A stretch of 64,000 nucleotides of DNA from BOG-908 sp965198855 (lineage in GTDB: Bacteria; Pseudomonadota; Alphaproteobacteria; Acetobacterales; Acetobacteraceae), in contig CBDAPZ010000002.1 in the NCBI GenBank assembly GCA_965198855.1, positions 372,001 to 436,000 of the forward strand. Direction: 5' to 3'. Below, piece after piece: positions 62,621 to 64,000 of the stretch (its first letter is position 1; the number at the start of each line of letters is the position of its first letter). The notes below the pieces were generated by a model, which saw only the letters and a program-made list of their open reading frames with translations, was not told where the DNA came from and did no database searches. The position numbers and the translations under genes are program-made.

Positions 62621-63499
62621 TTAGACGTGTGACTCTGCGGCTAGGAAGGTCTCTACGGCAGACATGAACTCGGCGGGGCGGTCATGGTGTACCCAGTGGC
62701 CGGCGCCTTCGATCAGGGCCAACTTGGCGTTGCGGAAGTTGTTGATCCTACCGTCGGCCGCCGGGTTCGATGCCCAGCTCGCACTTCCATAGACGAGAAG
62801 CACAGGGCAGATAATGCGCGCCCAGAGCTCGATGATCTCGCCGCGCGACAAATCTACCGGCGGCCAGGATCGCAGATAGGGATCGAACTTCCAGACGTAC
62901 GACCCGTCGGCATTTTGCCGCGCGCCATGCACGGTGAGGTGACGCGCCAGTTCGGCGCCGAGATGCTGATTTTGCTGGTGCATGCGTTCTACGGCGTCGT
63001 CGAGCGTCGCGTAGCCATGCTGCGTGTGCGATTCGAGCTTTCGCTGTTCCTCCATCCAGCCTTGCAGCCTGGTCTCGATCGGCGTTGCTGCAAGCTTCTG
63101 TGCGGCCGCCGGTGACGGCCCCAGCCCTTCGATACAGACGAGCCGGTGGATTTTCTCCGGATACAGTCCGGTCATCCGCAGAGCGATATTGCCGCCGAGC
63201 GAATGCCCGATCAGGGTTACACTCGAGACGCCGAGATGCCGTATCAACTCGGCCAGATCGAAAACGAAATTGATTACCGTATACCCGCCCGCATCTGCCC
63301 ACCGGCTATCGCCATGTCCACGCAGATCGGGTGCGATCACATGAAATTGCGCGCTGAGTTTTCGCGCCACATCATCCCACGCGCGCGCATGGTCGCGCGC
63401 ACCATGAACGAGAACCAATGGCGGCGCGTGCTCATTGCCCCAGTCTACATAGTTCAGCATCAGCCGCTGCGATCTGAATGTAGCCCTCTTCGGCTCCAT
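62621..63499 (-). CDS. Alpha/beta hydrolase
   Basis: A 292-residue hydrolase with the oxyanion HG motif (LVLVHGARDHARAWDD), nucleophile GHSLGGNIALR, and a late His in GAGHWVHHDRPAEFM. LHGxxD-type open texture (HVIAPDLRGHGDSRW) is typical of the family. ATG 63499 is chosen (MEPKRATF); an earlier ATG at 63520 adds seven residues. The substrate is not predictable. Confidence 0.87.
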   Translation of the reverse strand: MEPKRATFRSQRLMLNYVDWGNEHAPPLVLVHGARDHARAWDDVARKLSAQFHVIAPDLRGHGDSRWADAGGYTVINFVFDLAELIRHLGVSSVTLIGHSLGGNIALRMTGLYPEKIHRLVCIEGLGPSPAAAQKLAATPIETRLQGWMEEQRKLESHTQHGYATLDDAVERMHQQNQHLGAELARHLTVHGARQNADGSYVWKFDPYLRSWPPVDLSRGEIIELWARIICPVLLVYGSASWASNPAADGRINNFRNAKLALIEGAGHWVHHDRPAEFMSAVETFLAAESHV

Positions 63500-63532
63500 C
63501 ACCGCGAGCCGCTCGCACAAGCGAGCAGGAAA

Positions 63533-63565
63533 GCCGTTTTTTGCTTCTTTTCTTCAAAAAAGAAG
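63533..63565 (+). repeat. A/T-rich double palindrome, copy 13 (family A)
   Basis: CCGTTTTTTG then CTTCTTTTCTTC / AAAAAAGAAG between the divergent hydrolase and peptidase genes. A further degenerate palindrome (GTTCTTT ... AAAGAAC) follows at 63570-63590. Confidence 0.85.
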
Positions 63566-63655
63566 GCCTGTTCTTTCCGCCGAAAAAGAACCAGTAAACC
63601 GCAGCGTCGGTGGGCTGAGCGCATGTTACAGCCAGAATGTTTTACGCGAGGGATT

Positions 63656-64000
63656 ATGGCAAGAGTCGGATTGCTGCTGGCATCGTCGGTTTTGGCTTGG
63701 GCGTCGGTGGCGCGGGCGGAAGAGGCATGTTTCACCCTGCTCGCGAAGACGCAGAATTACGGGCTGGGCATGCCACGGCATGTGGTGCCGGAGCCTGACG
63801 GCCGGCACGTGCTGTTCCTGCGCAGCGGCCCGGAGAACACCGAGCTGCGGTTCTATGAGTTCGACTCCGCCACCGGCGCCGAGCGCGAGCTGGCCAAGCC
63901 GGCCGCACAATCCGGGCCGTTGAGCACGGAGGAGAAGGCCAGGCGGGAGCGGGCGCGGGTAACGATGTCCGGCATCGTCGATTACGCGCTGTCGGAGGAC
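63656..64000 (+). CDS. Dipeptidyl peptidase IV-like S9 family peptidase, N-terminal part (cut by window end)
   Basis: The frame is open from ATG 63656 to the last base (115 codons) with no stop. It starts with a GAGG ribosome site and a signal peptide (ends near ARAEE). The mature part reads KPAAQSGPLSTEEKARRERARV and TMSGIVDYALSED; the R-x-x-x-x-x-GIV-x-Y-x-S-x-D pattern is the start of the DPP IV N-terminal propeller. The catalytic domain would lie beyond the window. Assignment rests on this short region. Confidence 0.7.
   Translation, partial: MARVGLLLASSVLAWASVARAEEACFTLLAKTQNYGLGMPRHVVPEPDGRHVLFLRSGPENTELRFYEFDSATGAERELAKPAAQSGPLSTEEKARRERARVTMSGIVDYALSED

Overview
The window reads as a stretch of chromosome from a GC-rich alphaproteobacterium. 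The best guess is an acidophilic or soil member of the Acetobacteraceae (Rhodospirillales). The basis is the FYDLN-aroA-cmk-rpsA-sppA-ihfB-lapA-pyrF-trpFBA-accD order, a PQQ alcohol dehydrogenase with aldehyde dehydrogenase, a eukaryotic-type GSII glutamine synthetase, and the very high GC third-position codon use. This is inference; no marker gene is decisive.

Layout. 1-3.3 kb: a small Cys-rich protein, a tRNA-Met(CAT) with terminator, a FYDLN-type zinc-ribbon protein, then aroA-cmk. 3.4-11.5 kb: housekeeping block rpsA, sppA, ihfB, lapA-like, pyrF, trpF, trpB, trpA, accD. 11.6-16.8 kb (minus strand): DUF1993 protein, then an envelope-stress-like set (M14-type peptidase/deacylase, HtrA protease, OmpR-type regulator, HAMP sensor kinase, small periplasmic protein). 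17.2-19.5 kb: two glycosyltransferases. 19.5-29.4 kb: urea transporter urtABCDE, facing a large permease-fused hybrid histidine kinase and its LuxR-type regulator across a perfect 18-bp palindrome. 29.6-36.6 kb: OprB-like porin, phospholipase-D/cardiolipin-synthase-like enzyme, LysR regulator, a lipid-sugar-type glycosyltransferase with a methyltransferase, and thiSG under a TPP riboswitch. 36.7-42.4 kb: NarL-type regulator and a quinoprotein oxidation module (PQQ dehydrogenase with the Asp-x-Asp lanthanide signature, a XoxJ-like/cytochrome c fusion, aldehyde dehydrogenase, DUF779). 42.5-49.3 kb: small coiled-coil protein, OmpA-type lipoprotein, and the LPS export block lptF-lptG-lptD-surA. 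49.5-57.4 kb: an orphan MNT antitoxin-like gene with an eroded HepT remnant, L,D-transpeptidase, ribA, OmpR-type regulator, xthA, marC, ymdB-like phosphodiesterase, and an acid phosphatase/phospholipase C-like enzyme. 57.6-62.3 kb: nitrogen block glnK-amtB-glnII plus a beta-barrel porin, with sigma-54-like promoters. The end holds an alpha/beta hydrolase and the start of an S9 dipeptidyl peptidase.

Two themes tie the window together. The first is nitrogen scavenging: urea import with its own sensor, and ammonium import with P-II control and GSII. The second is the dense set of intergenic repeats. Thirteen copies of an A/T-rich double palindrome, so unlike the GC-rich genome, sit at gene ends. 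In places they supply a stop codon (trpA), a leader with a possible ribosome site (accD), and part of a signal peptide (XoxJ/cytochrome c fusion). Long GC-rich palindromic elements (1.0 and 17.0 kb) and terminator-like GC repeats form two further families. No transposase, integrase, phage gene or CRISPR array was seen.
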